A stretch of 64,000 nt of DNA, from positions 62,001 to 126,000 of the forward strand of contig NZ_MCBX01000003.1 in NCBI RefSeq assembly GCF_001723685.1, given 5' to 3'. Within the stretch, counting starts at the first letter, position 1, and each line of letters starts with the position of its first letter. The notes beneath the pieces are model-generated. The model was given only the letters and a program-made list of their open reading frames with translations. It did not search any database and was not told the origin of the DNA. Both the position numbers and the translations under genes were made by a program. The stretch is from Candidatus Marithrix sp. Canyon 246. Lineage in GTDB: Bacteria > Pseudomonadota > Gammaproteobacteria > Beggiatoales > Beggiatoaceae. This document shows positions 1-8,234 of the stretch, piece after piece.

Positions 1-107
1 AGTATTATCACATATTTTACGTTTATTAGAACGCGCTCAAACTGAAAAACCTGCTATCACTAAATTGGCTGATCAAATTGCTTCATGGTTTGTATTAGGG
101 GTGCGAA
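1..107 (+). pseudogene. Fragment of a heavy-metal P-type ATPase
   Basis: Read from base 2, the first ~35 codons give a stretch resembling the region of metal-transporting P1B ATPases just before a transmembrane helix of the core: a leucine-rich start, then ERAQTEKPAITKLADQIA and SWFVLGV. After the Val-Leu-Gly-Val the reading no longer looks like the family and soon runs into caspase-derived sequence of the opposite strand. The piece could be the end of a gene starting left of the window, or one more scrap in the decayed segment that follows. The family call rests on this short motif only. Confidence 0.4.
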
Positions 108-194
108 TATTCGTGATATTTTCAGCGTTTGGGCAGCAATCACCAAAGAAGCATCTGCTAAATCCATCGGACGATCATGATATATTTCCATCAA

Positions 195-563
195 TTTCAG
201 CATCACGTCTAGCTATTTCTTTAGAAACACTTTGCCAAGGAATTTGTTGATTCTCTGTTGCAACTGCAACCTTATTAGTAACATAAGTCAACATATCCGA
301 CACACTGATATTAGGTCTATTTTTCAAAGCTCTAACTAAATATTGAGTATAAACACTATTAGGTGTTCTTTCGCTACTTTTTTAATATAACCCTTATTTC
401 ATTTTATCTAAAACCCAACTAGAATTAACCGCTTGAGTCTTAATATTAGCATCGACAGGAATCATTTATTATATTAGTAAATTTATTAACAGCGCATTTC
501 ATAGCATCATTAAGCGGATTAGCCAACCAATGGGCTTTTTTATTATAATTAGAATTAACAAAA
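195..563 (-). pseudogene. Caspase-family gene remnant (copy A)
   Basis: On the minus strand, bases 195-360 and 415-563 match parts of the broken caspase gene at 4395-4866 over long runs. They include the segments encoding the end of the caspase domain (VTNKVA, the IPWQS-like motif) and the N-terminal block with ANPLNDA. Compared with that copy it has lost about 40-50 bp in the linker, and the segment holding the catalytic His is mostly missing. No continuous frame remains. It is the left end of a duplicated block continuing to 1066. It cannot make a working protease. Confidence 0.7.
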
Positions 564-593
564 ATACTTAATATTATGTAAATATGTTAAAAT

Positions 594-660
594 ATTTGTG
601 ATAAGTGTATTAAGGTTTTGTCTTTTAGACATGAATAAAGTTGTCAATATGCTAATATAA
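594..660 (+). repeat. 67-bp exact duplicate of 6146-6212
   Basis: These 67 bases are identical to 6146-6212. In the right-hand copy they hold the last ~14 codons of the DUF4384 gene and the start of the spacer before brnT. Here the rest of that gene is gone. This is one of four matching blocks (with 744-770/6211-6237, 771-786/6384-6399 and 787-1066/7185-7480), all in the same order and orientation. That pattern shows one duplicated segment rather than independent insertions. Confidence 0.9.
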
Positions 661-663
661 GTT

Positions 664-770
664 ATGGATAGTTTTAATTTTGAATGGAATAAAAACAAGA
701 ATCAGTCAAACCATGAAAAACATGGTGTCAGAAACCGTAATTCAATTAGAGTTATCTCCGCCCGAAAAGC
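664..770 (+). pseudogene. brnT: brnT toxin remnant (N-terminus joined to C-terminus)
   Basis: From the ATG at 664 the product begins MDSFNFEWNKNKNQSNHEKHGV, the typical start of the BrnT (DUF497) RNase toxin, which normally opens with a FEWD-like motif and a KHGV-like motif. Immediately after comes RNRNSIRVISARKA, the family's C-terminal motif. The middle ~50 residues, including most of the RelE-like core, are missing. The 3' part (744-770) is identical to 6211-6237. It then fuses to brnA-derived and gltA-derived sequence. Not functional. Confidence 0.7.
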
Positions 771-786
771 AAACAAACTGGAATAC

Positions 787-1066
787 ATAAGGCTGACCTA
801 TTATGTATTTATGAATATTAGCGGCAATAGTTGGCATTTTTGCCAGTAAGCGAATCGCTGCTTCATAACGATGTTCTGGATTTTTTATATCTTGAACTTG
901 ATCAGGATAATAGCTTGATAATGCTCCTACCACACCAACAAGCATTGACATTGGGTGAGCATCATGTCTAAAGCCTTTGTAAAAGTCGAGCAAGCCCTCA
1001 TGCAACATTGTATGATGATTGATATTGTTTGTTGTTGTGTAGGTAGTTCACCATTTATTAATAAAT
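787..1066 (-). pseudogene. gltA: Citrate synthase fragment (duplicate of part of gltA)
   Basis: This matches bases 7185-7480 inside the intact gltA with only scattered substitutions and one 16-bp deletion near its right end. The open frame covers gltA residues ~115-188 (from MLHEGLLDF to IIGQPY) with conservative changes such as Ile to Val and Asp to Glu, then runs into unrelated sequence at both ends. All catalytic residues (His268, His309, Asp367 of the intact protein) lie outside the fragment. High identity implies a recent duplication. Confidence 0.92.
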
Positions 1067-1168
1067 TATTGAAGGTACGCATAAAGAGATTTATAAAAAT
1101 AGTTTTGCTTTTATACGGCGTAATTTACATCATATTCAAAATGGGCAAAGTGTGAATTCAGTGGGAGA

Positions 1169-1336
1169 ATGAGAAATCCTCTTTTAGCTTCTCATGGTAG
1201 TCATATTTTACCTTATCGTGGTTTAGGTACTGGTATTCCTAGAGCTTTAGAATATTATAATGATATAGAAATTATTGATGATCGCGCTGCTAATCAATTT
1301 AAGATAATAATAAAACGTAGTGTTCCTCAAAGCTGA
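1169..1336 (+). pseudogene. C-terminal fragment of an AlbA_2/COG2865-type regulator
   Basis: Fifty-five codons from ATG 1169 read RNPLLASHGSHILPYRGLGT and on to IIDDRAANQFKIIIKR. This is the C-terminal ATPase-like segment of COG2865 putative transcriptional regulators (AlbA_2 DNA-binding plus HATPase-like), in which a RNPLLASF...LPYRGLGTGI block and a NQFK-type end are usual. Nothing upstream extends the frame. Its TGA stop lies in the palindromic repeat at 1331-1359. It is a different paralogue from the broken gene at 30839-31838, which has another C-terminus. Confidence 0.65.
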
Positions 1337-1359
1337 CAGGTTTTTTAAACCTGTCAGCT
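1331..1359. repeat. Dispersed palindrome, copy 1 (terminator-like)
   Basis: Arms agctgacaggttt and aaacctgtcagct pair perfectly around a short T/A loop. A T-rich run (1361-1368) follows on the plus strand, so it could end plus-strand transcription. It also lies just beyond the stop of the minus-strand OmpA lipoprotein gene. Same core as the palindromes at 5050, 6415, 40212, 45980 and 50693. Confidence 0.85.
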
Positions 1360-1367
1360 CTTTTTCT

Positions 1368-2618
1368 TTACCGTGATACGGAATTTACACAAGATTTGAT
1401 TTTCTTAGGTTTTCTGAGTTTATCAGAAACTGGGCAACTTACGACTTTAAATTCAACCCGGCGATCAATTGCATCTTGAGCATTGTCAGTGCCAGAACCA
1501 ACAAGGTTTGCTGCCCAAGCTTTACCGGTACTTTTTGACTTTTTCTTTACACGATTATAATATGGTTGCAATTTTTGTTGAATTGCTTCTGCACGATTTA
1601 AAGATAATCTACAATTGTACTGCAATTTTCCAGTGTGACTACTATGCCCTACAATATTTAAACAGAGATTATTTTTCTTAAAGTATTTACCTATTTGACG
1701 TAACCAAATAGGATATTCGGCTTTTAACTTACGATCAAAGCTTGTTTTGCTGACTAAAAAGAGAAATTTAATTCCTAAAGTATTATATTCTTCAATACTC
1801 AATGCAACCAACTTTCCAAAAGCTTTTTCAGCAGCTTTCAAATTTCTTAAATGAATGTTAGTTCTATATAAACCAACATACACATTCATCATTTTCTTTT
1901 TTTCAAGCGATTGCTGTTTAGTAACTTGAGTATATAAGCGTAATGCTGTTTGATAATCTTTATTTTCATAAGCTGCATCAGCTTTAGTTATTAATGCACC
2001 TGCTTTTAAAAAGCTTTTATAATGACTTGGAGTTTGTGCGCCAATATTAAGTTTTACTACTTCTTCAGCGATACTTTGAGAACCTTGAATAACCATAGGG
2101 CTTTCTTTCACTGTGACATAATCCAAATTTTTATTGGAAATCCAAACGTCTGATTTTGCGACGACTTGACTAGTTTTTTTATCTATTACAGATGATATAG
2201 CATGATAAAAATTCCCTTTTTTACGGTATGGTTCATAAAGAATCACACCGTGCATAACATAGTTAGCTTGACTTCTATTTTCGGGAATTAAGCGTTTGAT
2301 AGTGAATTTATCGGCAAAATTTTTCTTAGTTTCCCTAAAAACAATCCGCTCAATTTGCCGACTCACTTTTACAACTTGATGACTTTTGGTATCAATAAAT
2401 GGTTCAAGCACGATATTTTTTTGACCAAAACCGTCTAACATTCCTTGCTTATTTTTTACTTGTATTAGTAAACTATTTGCTAACATAGGAATCGCCTCAT
2501 TAAAGCTAATGGGCAAGTCAGAAGTTTGAGCAACAGGTGTAGAAACACATGATGCCAATAATGAAATACTTAATAAAGTAATCGGTAGTTGTATGTGATT
2601 AAGTTTTAAATTTGACAA
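1368..2618 (-). CDS. Outer-membrane lipoprotein with C-terminal OmpA domain
   Basis: A 416-residue protein with a lipoprotein signal (lipobox L21-A22-S23-C24), so probably anchored in the outer membrane. Residues ~195-290 are helical and TPR-like, and ~295-400 form an OmpA-like peptidoglycan-binding domain. The latter shows the GHSSHTG block, the NxxLSLNRAEAI helix and the D(A)IDRRVEF ending typical of the family. Its start overlaps the end of the upstream caspase gene by 13 bp, so the two are translationally coupled and probably act together at the envelope. Which ligand or process they serve cannot be read. The palindrome at 1331-1359 lies just past the stop. Confidence 0.85.
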   Translation of the reverse strand: MSNLKLNHIQLPITLLSISLLASCVSTPVAQTSDLPISFNEAIPMLANSLLIQVKNKQGMLDGFGQKNIVLEPFIDTKSHQVVKVSRQIERIVFRETKKNFADKFTIKRLIPENRSQANYVMHGVILYEPYRKKGNFYHAISSVIDKKTSQVVAKSDVWISNKNLDYVTVKESPMVIQGSQSIAEEVVKLNIGAQTPSHYKSFLKAGALITKADAAYENKDYQTALRLYTQVTKQQSLEKKKMMNVYVGLYRTNIHLRNLKAAEKAFGKLVALSIEEYNTLGIKFLFLVSKTSFDRKLKAEYPIWLRQIGKYFKKNNLCLNIVGHSSHTGKLQYNCRLSLNRAEAIQQKLQPYYNRVKKKSKSTGKAWAANLVGSGTDNAQDAIDRRVEFKVVSCPVSDKLRKPKKIKSCVNSVSR

Positions 2619-3715
2619 GTTTTTTTAAACTCCTGTTGTTGAGATGTAAGAGGGGGAAATCCCATAGATTCTGCTCTACGAATTTCTTCGCAATCGCAGT
2701 TTTTACAAGAAGAAATGGTTTGTTCTTGTTGTTGTATTTGCTTTTGCTGCTTACGTTTTATTTCTGCTTTTTTAGCATCTGCTAAACGTTCTTGCTGCTT
2801 ACGTTTTATTTCTGCTTTTTCAGCAGCTAAAAGTTTTTGCTGCTTACGTTGCCTTCTTTCTTCAGCTAAACGTTTTTTTTCATCTTCAATTTGTTCATGA
2901 TTTATTGTTCTAGCCAAATAAATATCCTCACCATCTAAAGAGGTAGATTCCCATGGTGTTTGTCTTTTTTTAGTTTGTTTTTGAACAGCATTGCGTACTT
3001 TTTTGAATATTTCTTCAAGATATAAATCTTGATCAAGAATAAACTTTTTTAAATACATAGTATAAGGGCTATTGCGTCCAACACCATCTTCTGCCACTTT
3101 ACCGGGCGATGTCGCATAAGCAATTAGTGAACCACTAGGTGCTGTAATTTGCGCCAATCCCTTTCGTACAGCTCTTGTTCCATTTTTAAAGGGGTTATTA
3201 CGACAAGCGTCAAGAACGATAATATTTACCTGATTATTAGCTTCTTCCATATTAGATAAAACATATTCAATTGGTATTGATTTGTATTTAATTGCAGATA
3301 CTGTTGGCTCAGATATATCAGCAGGAATCATATAATTCATGCCTTCATATTGCACACCATGCCCAGAAAAATAAAACAATCCAATAATATCATTACCCAG
3401 TTTCTTTTTAAAGTTCTTAATTGCTAAATCCATTGATTCATAGTTAGCATTTTTTAGAAATATGACATCAAATCCTAATTTTTTTAGAGAAGCATTCATA
3501 TCTTCTGCATCATTCACTGGATTTTTTAATGGTGCAAATTTATAATCAGCATTACCAATGATTAAAGCAACACGTTTTTTTGAAATTACCTGTGTTTGTT
3601 GAGGTGAAGTATCAGGTATTATTTCAAAACCTTTATTTTTAGTAGGTTTAGGTTCATTACAAGCAAATAATATTATTAATAATGTTATCAATAAATATAA
3701 TTTTTTATTCTTCAT
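2606..3715 (-). CDS. Caspase-like (peptidase C14) lipoprotein with coiled-coil tail
   Basis: A 369-residue protein. Lipobox L16-F17-A18-C19 follows a hydrophobic signal. The caspase p20-type domain spans ~47-268: it opens with RVALIIGNADY, has catalytic His119 in FYFSGHG and catalytic Cys171 in LDACRNN, and ends near WESTSLDGE. Both dyad residues are present, so the fold is probably active. Residues ~277-331 are a highly charged coiled coil containing the octad AEIKRKQQ twice, mirrored by a tandem DNA repeat at ~2740-2850. A Cys-rich CKNCDC follows at 337-342. The gene leads a two-gene operon with the OmpA lipoprotein. Bacterial caspase homologues of this type cleave after basic or acidic residues; the substrate here is unknown. 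Confidence 0.88.
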   Translation of the reverse strand: MKNKKLYLLITLLIILFACNEPKPTKNKGFEIIPDTSPQQTQVISKKRVALIIGNADYKFAPLKNPVNDAEDMNASLKKLGFDVIFLKNANYESMDLAIKNFKKKLGNDIIGLFYFSGHGVQYEGMNYMIPADISEPTVSAIKYKSIPIEYVLSNMEEANNQVNIIVLDACRNNPFKNGTRAVRKGLAQITAPSGSLIAYATSPGKVAEDGVGRNSPYTMYLKKFILDQDLYLEEIFKKVRNAVQKQTKKRQTPWESTSLDGEDIYLARTINHEQIEDEKKRLAEERRQRKQQKLLAAEKAEIKRKQQERLADAKKAEIKRKQQKQIQQQEQTISSCKNCDCEEIRRAESMGFPPLTSQQQEFKKTCQI

Positions 3716-4054
3716 GGTCTTAACTCCTTAATAAAGATTAATAGGATTTAATAATTTTAACATATATAATATAGTAATTACAAACAGAAGAATGAAAAAT
3801 AATAAAACGCCCGTTATGGTAAAACTACAGGGATTGCATATAAGCAAGGATAAAACTCTTTATAAGAAAATCCCTGTAGTTATCTTGACAAATAACAACA
3901 AACTATTGCGTTCCGCCACTTAGCTGCGCTGACTCCGTATCGTATCGTTGTACTAACTGAATACAGTATTGAGTACAACGAATAAATATCAACACAGTAA
4001 AAAAATTCGCCGCAGCGCGGGGCTTTAAGTGTAAAAGGACAAAAGCAAAAAGTG
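3716..4054. other. Intergenic stretch with a small hairpin
   Basis: About 340 bp separate the caspase gene from the FGE remnant. The only structure seen is an inverted repeat at 3945-3981 (tcgttgtact / agtacaacga). Its arm resembles that of the larger inverted repeat at 47442-47537. There are short GC-rich patches (gccgcagcgcgggg) unlike the surrounding AT-rich DNA. No coding frame was recognised. Confidence 0.6.
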
Positions 4055-5030
4055 CTAATTTGTCCACGCAGCGCTAACTATACGAAAACCAATGTAGTTA
4101 TCATGATAGAGATCTGAGAACATGCTCCGGCTAGCAGTCCGAACCCCCCAAGGTTTATTGAACCATGAACCACCGCGAATCACTAGGAAATTTTCACCAG
4201 CAGTACTAACAGTCCATTCCCAGACATTTCCTACAGTGTCATATAAGCCAAACTTATTAGGAGCAAACGAACCAACCAGCCCGAATAACCACCATTTTTG
4301 GACCTAAACTGCCACTTCTTAAAGGATCTCGAAAGACTTTTCCAGCTAAATTAATAGTTTGTTGTTGTAATTGTGCTTCTAAACGAGCTATTTTGGCATC
4401 ACGTTCAGCTAATTCTTTAGAAACACCACAACGACTAAAACAAAAAATATCTTTCATAGAACCACTTTGCCAAGGAATTTGCCTATTACCAGTTTCACCA
4501 GCAACCTTATTAGTAACATAAGTCAACATATCCGACACACTCAAATTAGATCGAGTTTTCAAAGCTCTAACTAAATATTGAGTATAAACACTATTGAATT
4601 AACCGCTTGATATTGAATATCTGCTTGAGTATTAATATCAGCATCAACAGGAATCAAATAATTATGAGAATTATTATCCTGTAAACCATGCCCAGAAATT
4701 TAATCACTGAGTAAAATTATTAACAGCGCGTTTCATAGAATTATGATCAATATCCTGTTTTAAAATCACATTAAAGTTCAAACCTCTCAACACAGCAGCC
4801 ATATCAGCAGCATCATTAAGCGGATTAGCCAACCAATCGGCTTTTTTATTATAATTAGAATTACCAATAATCAAAGCCAAACGAGGCAAATTATCAGTAG
4901 CGGTAAAACTTGTCGAAGAACTACTAGAACCTACCGAAGAACTAGAATTACCATCACCTTTAGTCTGATTAGAAGCCTGACAGCCACTAATTAATATTAC
5001 TAATATTACTAAAAAATATTTTTTTATCAT
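4055..5030 (-). pseudogene. Broken caspase / FGE-sulfatase fusion gene
   Basis: Three frames of one ancestral gene can be read on the minus strand. 5030-4704 gives a lipoprotein start (ISGC), a Ser-rich linker and a caspase N-terminus (LALIIGNSNY, LANPLNDAADM), stopping after NNFTQ. 4700-4600 gives the catalytic-His segment (GHGLQDNNSHNYLIPVDADI). 4562-4257 gives the end of the caspase domain, a coiled-coil linker and the start of an FGE-sulfatase (SUMF1) domain (GSLGPKMVVI). 4262-4055 gives the end of that domain (GNVWEWT, RGGSW, GFRIV). The segment carrying the catalytic Cys and about 130-150 residues of the FGE domain are deleted. Intact caspase-FGE fusions are known from filamentous sulfur bacteria. 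Confidence 0.85.
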
Positions 5031-5049
5031 TTGAAATTCCTATTACTTT

Positions 5050-5082
5050 AGACCTGACAGGTTTTAAAAACCTGTCAGGTCT
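5050..5082. repeat. Dispersed palindrome, copy 2
   Basis: A perfect 33-bp palindrome: arms agacctgacaggttt and aaacctgtcaggtct. It lies between the divergent starts of the broken caspase gene (5030, minus) and the OmpA gene (5159, plus). Here it would sit in a promoter region rather than at a gene end. Confidence 0.9.
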
Positions 5083-5158
5083 GACCATGAATTATTTATT
5101 GTCATTTTATTAAAAATTCGTTATTATTTTAACTTAAATTTAAACTAAGGAGAATAGT

Positions 5159-5587
5159 ATGTTTATAAAAAACCAATTTATATTGACCATTATTTGTATA
5201 ACTTTAGCTCCATTAGCTTGGGCTGATAACTATCCAACTACAGCGGCAGAAATTGTAAATGCCTTAAGTTCATCGCCGTGGCAAAGAAAATCCTATAACC
5301 AAGATAAAAATATCGGTGGCTTTGCATCAGATATACCTACAGTTATAGCAGCAATTAAAAACTTAATAGAAATTGGTGGCCATACAGATAGTAGGGGTGG
5401 TTGGAATTACAACAAATATTTATCAAAGCGTCGCGCTAGTTCAGTAAAACGATTCCTAATTAGACAACGAATAAATAGCCGACAATTAAAAGTAGCTGCC
5501 TATGGTGAAAGTAAACCAATAGCAACTAATCGTACAAATAGTGGGCGAACTAAAAATCGTCGAGTTGAATTTAAACGATTGAATTAA
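5159..5587 (+). CDS. Short secreted OmpA-domain protein
   Basis: 142 residues: a signal peptide of ~22 (ending PLAWA), a short spacer, then an OmpA-like domain with IEIGGHTDSRG, the RASSVKRFL helix, AYGESKP and the NRRVEFKR end. These are the residues that bind diaminopimelate of peptidoglycan in the family. The first strand-helix unit of the domain (FASDIPTVIAAIKNLIEIGG) is shorter than usual, so an in-frame internal deletion is possible. A good ribosome site (aaggag) lies a few bases before the ATG. The gene belongs to the block with DUF4384 and caspase genes and may once have been a partner of the neighbouring caspase. Confidence 0.75.
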   Translation: MFIKNQFILTIICITLAPLAWADNYPTTAAEIVNALSSSPWQRKSYNQDKNIGGFASDIPTVIAAIKNLIEIGGHTDSRGGWNYNKYLSKRRASSVKRFLIRQRINSRQLKVAAYGESKPIATNRTNSGRTKNRRVEFKRLN

Positions 5588-5629
5588 AAATAGAATTGGA
5601 GAAAATAAATTAATATAGGTATAATTAGC

Positions 5630-6190
5630 TTGTGTGCGACTATTGTTAGTATTTATATAGACAAAAATTGGCCTGATGACGGTCTACCACTTCCTCAACC
5701 GCCACTAAAATTTAAAATCGACTACCTCTATCGCCACAAAGATCAATTTGAATTCAAACCACTAACCAACACAGCTAGATTAAAGAATGGTGATCTTTAT
5801 AAAATAATTTTCACGCCAATAGAAAAATCTTATGTATATATGTTTCAAACCGATTCAAAATCGAACAAGATAGTACAACTATTTCCAAGGTATAAATTTA
5901 AAGGTGTAAAATTAAATAACTCTAATCCAGTAATAGCGGCTAAAACTTATCACATCCCTAAAAAAGGCATCTCATTTACCTTAGACAACAACAGCGGCAC
6001 AACTGAAACAATATATTTTATAGCGGCGCGTGAACCACATTTTGAATTAGAACAACTATATAAAGAAATAAAAATAGCTCAAAACAAAACAATTGGTGAA
6101 CAACAATATATGGTAGAAGCAGCAACAGTGTCAGGATTTATGGAGATTTGTGATAAGTGTATTAAGGTTTTGTCTTTTAGACATGAATAA
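5630..6190 (+). CDS. DUF4384 domain protein, probably N-terminally truncated
   Basis: 186 codons from a TTG; an in-frame stop lies just upstream and there is no signal peptide. Residues ~48-140 match DUF4384: LKNGDLYKIIFTP, then YVYMFQTDSK, LFPRYKF, and a FIAAREP-like end. This domain commonly follows caspase domains, as in the gene at 63115-64000, so the protein may be a detached caspase accessory domain. The weak TTG start and lack of an export signal suggest the 5' end is missing. The last 14 codons are part of the 67-bp block repeated at 594-660. Confidence 0.6.
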   Translation: MCATIVSIYIDKNWPDDGLPLPQPPLKFKIDYLYRHKDQFEFKPLTNTARLKNGDLYKIIFTPIEKSYVYMFQTDSKSNKIVQLFPRYKFKGVKLNNSNPVIAAKTYHIPKKGISFTLDNNSGTTETIYFIAAREPHFELEQLYKEIKIAQNKTIGEQQYMVEAATVSGFMEICDKCIKVLSFRHE

Positions 6191-6210
6191 AGTTGTCAAT
6201 ATGCTAATAT

Positions 6211-6272
6211 AATTAGAGTTATCTCCGCCCGAAAAGCGACTAAAAAGGAGGCAAAAGTTTATGAAAGAGGAA
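6211..6272 (+). pseudogene. brnT: brnT C-terminal remnant
   Basis: The frame reads IRVISARKATKKEAKVYERGI, the conserved C-terminal motif of BrnT toxins (SARKA followed by a basic tail). The N-terminus and core are absent: the preceding base belongs to the spacer after the DUF4384 gene, with a microhomology (aat) at the junction. Its stop overlaps the brnA start, the normal brnT-brnA arrangement. Comparison with 664-770 shows both copies lost the middle of the toxin by different deletions. Confidence 0.7.
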
Positions 6273-6428
6273 TATGATTTTGAAAATATTAAAGGGCATA
6301 AAAACCCTTATGCTTCAAAACTAAAACAACAAATTACGATTAAAGTAGAAACTGATATATTAGAAGATTTCCAAAACGAATCAAAACAAACTGGAATACC
6401 CTACCAAGAATTAACTGACAGGTTTTAA
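6261..6428 (+). pseudogene. brnA: brnA antitoxin, 3' end replaced by a palindrome
   Basis: An ATG at 6261, preceded by an aggagg-type ribosome site, gives 55 codons beginning MKEEYDFENIKGHKNPYA and continuing ITIKVETDILEDFQNESK then TGIPYQEL. This is the BrnA antitoxin pattern with its ribbon-helix-helix. Family members normally end with ~10 more residues of a hydrophobic helix. Here the reading enters the palindrome at 6415 and stops at its TAA, giving TDRF. With brnT destroyed there is no toxin left to neutralise. Confidence 0.65.
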
Positions 6429-6440
6429 AAAACCTGTCAG
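6415..6440. repeat. Dispersed palindrome, copy 3, inside brnA
   Basis: Arms ctgacaggttt / aacctgtcag around an A/T loop. It supplies the last codons and stop of the brnA remnant and lies 10 bp from the stop of the convergent gltA gene. It could terminate transcription from both sides. Confidence 0.85.
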
Positions 6441-6449
6441 CTTTATTCA

Positions 6450-7748
6450 TCATCTATTATCTATAGACACATAATCCCGCTGCGCTGATCCAGTATATAG
6501 TTGGCGTGGTCGTCCGATTTTTACTGCTGGTTCTTCCATCATTTCCATCCATTGTGATATCCATCCCACTGTTCGCGCTACTGCAAACATTACTGTAAAC
6601 ATATTTAAGGGGATTCCCAAGGCTTTAAATATCATTCCTGAGTAGAAATCTACATTTGGATATAGTTTGCGTTCAATGAAGTAGTCATCTTCTAGCGCGA
6701 TTCGTTCTAGTTCCATCGCTACTTCAAACAGGGGTTGTTGTGTTGTATCTAATTCTTTTAATAGTTTATGACAAATATTTCTAATGATTGTTGCACGAGG
6801 GTCGTGGTTTTTATAAACTCTATGTCCAAAACCCATTAGTCGTGTGGGATCGTTTTTGTCTTTGAATTTTTTGATGTATTGAGGTATATTTTTTATATCA
6901 CCTATTTGTTCTAACATCTTAATCACAGCTTCATTGGCTCCACCATGTGCTGGACCCCATAAGGTTGCAATTCCTGCCGCTACGCAAGAAAATGGATGTG
7001 CTTGTGAGCTACCTGCTAAACGTACTGTTGAGGTGCTAGCATTTTGTTCGTGATCTGCATGTAATATTAGGATAATTTCTAAGGCTTTTTTAGCCGTTTC
7101 GCTAAATTTATAGTCTTCTTTAGGTACCGAAAACATCATGTTCATAAAATTATCTACATATCCTAAATTATTACGCGGATATATATAAGGCTGACCTATG
7201 ATGTATTTATGAATATTAGCGGCAATAGTTGGCATTTTTGCCAGTAATCGAATCGCTGCATCATAACGATGTTCTGGATTTTTTATATCTTGAATTTGAT
7301 CAGGATAATAACTTGATAATGCTCCTACCACACCAACAAGCATTGACATTGGGTGAGCGTCATGTCTAAAGCCTTTGTAAAAATCGAGCAAGCCCTCATG
7401 CAACATTGTATGATGATTGATATTGTTAGTAAAATCAATCGTTTGTTGTTGTCTAGGTAGTTCACCATTTATTAATAAATAACAAACTTCAAGATAACTA
7501 CTATGTTCTGCCAATTGCTCAATTGGATAGCCGCGATATAATAAAATCCCTTTATCACCATCAATAAAGGTTATTTTACTAGTACAACTAGCTGTCGTCA
7601 TAAAAGCAGGATCATAAACAAACATTCCCAAGTCTTTATATAAATTTTGAGAATGAATAACAGATGGTCCATGTATGCCCTCGTGAATAGGGTATTCAAT
7701 GGATTTTCCTGTACGATTGTCTGTTATAGTTACTGTTTGCTTGCTCAT
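6450..7748 (-). CDS. gltA: Citrate synthase
   Basis: 432 residues, the normal length of hexameric type II citrate synthase, condensing acetyl-CoA and oxaloacetate into citrate in the TCA cycle. The catalytic triad is visible: His268 in GPAHGGANE, His309 in GFGHRVYK and Asp367 in YPNVDFYSG. RxxP and DPRAT substrate-site motifs are also present. The start follows a GAGGT ribosome site. It sits 12 bp after lspA, so it is probably read from the ileS-lspA unit, an unusual neighbour for gltA. Part of it (7185-7480) is duplicated at 787-1066. Confidence 0.97.
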   Translation of the reverse strand: MSKQTVTITDNRTGKSIEYPIHEGIHGPSVIHSQNLYKDLGMFVYDPAFMTTASCTSKITFIDGDKGILLYRGYPIEQLAEHSSYLEVCYLLINGELPRQQQTIDFTNNINHHTMLHEGLLDFYKGFRHDAHPMSMLVGVVGALSSYYPDQIQDIKNPEHRYDAAIRLLAKMPTIAANIHKYIIGQPYIYPRNNLGYVDNFMNMMFSVPKEDYKFSETAKKALEIILILHADHEQNASTSTVRLAGSSQAHPFSCVAAGIATLWGPAHGGANEAVIKMLEQIGDIKNIPQYIKKFKDKNDPTRLMGFGHRVYKNHDPRATIIRNICHKLLKELDTTQQPLFEVAMELERIALEDDYFIERKLYPNVDFYSGMIFKALGIPLNMFTVMFAVARTVGWISQWMEMMEEPAVKIGRPRQLYTGSAQRDYVSIDNR

Positions 7749-7760
7749 TTTTTTACCTCA

Positions 7761-8234
7761 TTATTCCTGTTTAAAGATAATAGCATCTATTAATAGCATT
7801 ACTGCTCCAATGCTAATTCCAATATCAGCTATATTAAAAGCTGGCCAATGCCATGCTTGATAATATATATCTATAAAATCAACTACATACCCATAAATTA
7901 GTCTATCCACAACATTACCTAATGCTCCGCCTAGTATTAAAGCTAATGCACAAGCTAACCAACGTTGTTTGCTGTCAAGGCGAGTTAGCCAAATCATAAT
8001 AACTATGCTAACAATAATAGCCAGCGCACTTAAAAACCAACGTTGCCAACCGCCTTGATCAGCTAAAATACTCCATGCTGCACCGGTGTTATGTAATAAT
8101 CTTAAATCAAAGTAGGGTAATATGTTTACTGGTTGATTGTAAGATAAATGAGTACTTACCCATGTTTTGGTGATTTGATCTAGTATCAGTATTATTAATG
8201 ATAAGAATAGCCACATCAAATAATTTTTAGGCAT
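7761..8234 (-). CDS. lspA: Lipoprotein signal peptidase (signal peptidase II)
   Basis: 157 residues from the ATG at 8234; a GTG at 8255 is possible but has no better ribosome site, whereas GGAG precedes the ATG. It cleaves signal peptides of prolipoproteins in the inner membrane. Four hydrophobic segments are seen. Catalytic aspartates are Asp110 in GNVVDRL and Asp137 in FNIADI; LDQITK and the HNTGAAWS motif are conserved. The start overlaps the ileS stop by 8 bp, the usual ileS-lspA coupling. It serves the several lipoproteins in this window. Confidence 0.96.
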   Translation of the reverse strand: MPKNYLMWLFLSLIILILDQITKTWVSTHLSYNQPVNILPYFDLRLLHNTGAAWSILADQGGWQRWFLSALAIIVSIVIMIWLTRLDSKQRWLACALALILGGALGNVVDRLIYGYVVDFIDIYYQAWHWPAFNIADIGISIGAVMLLIDAIIFKQE

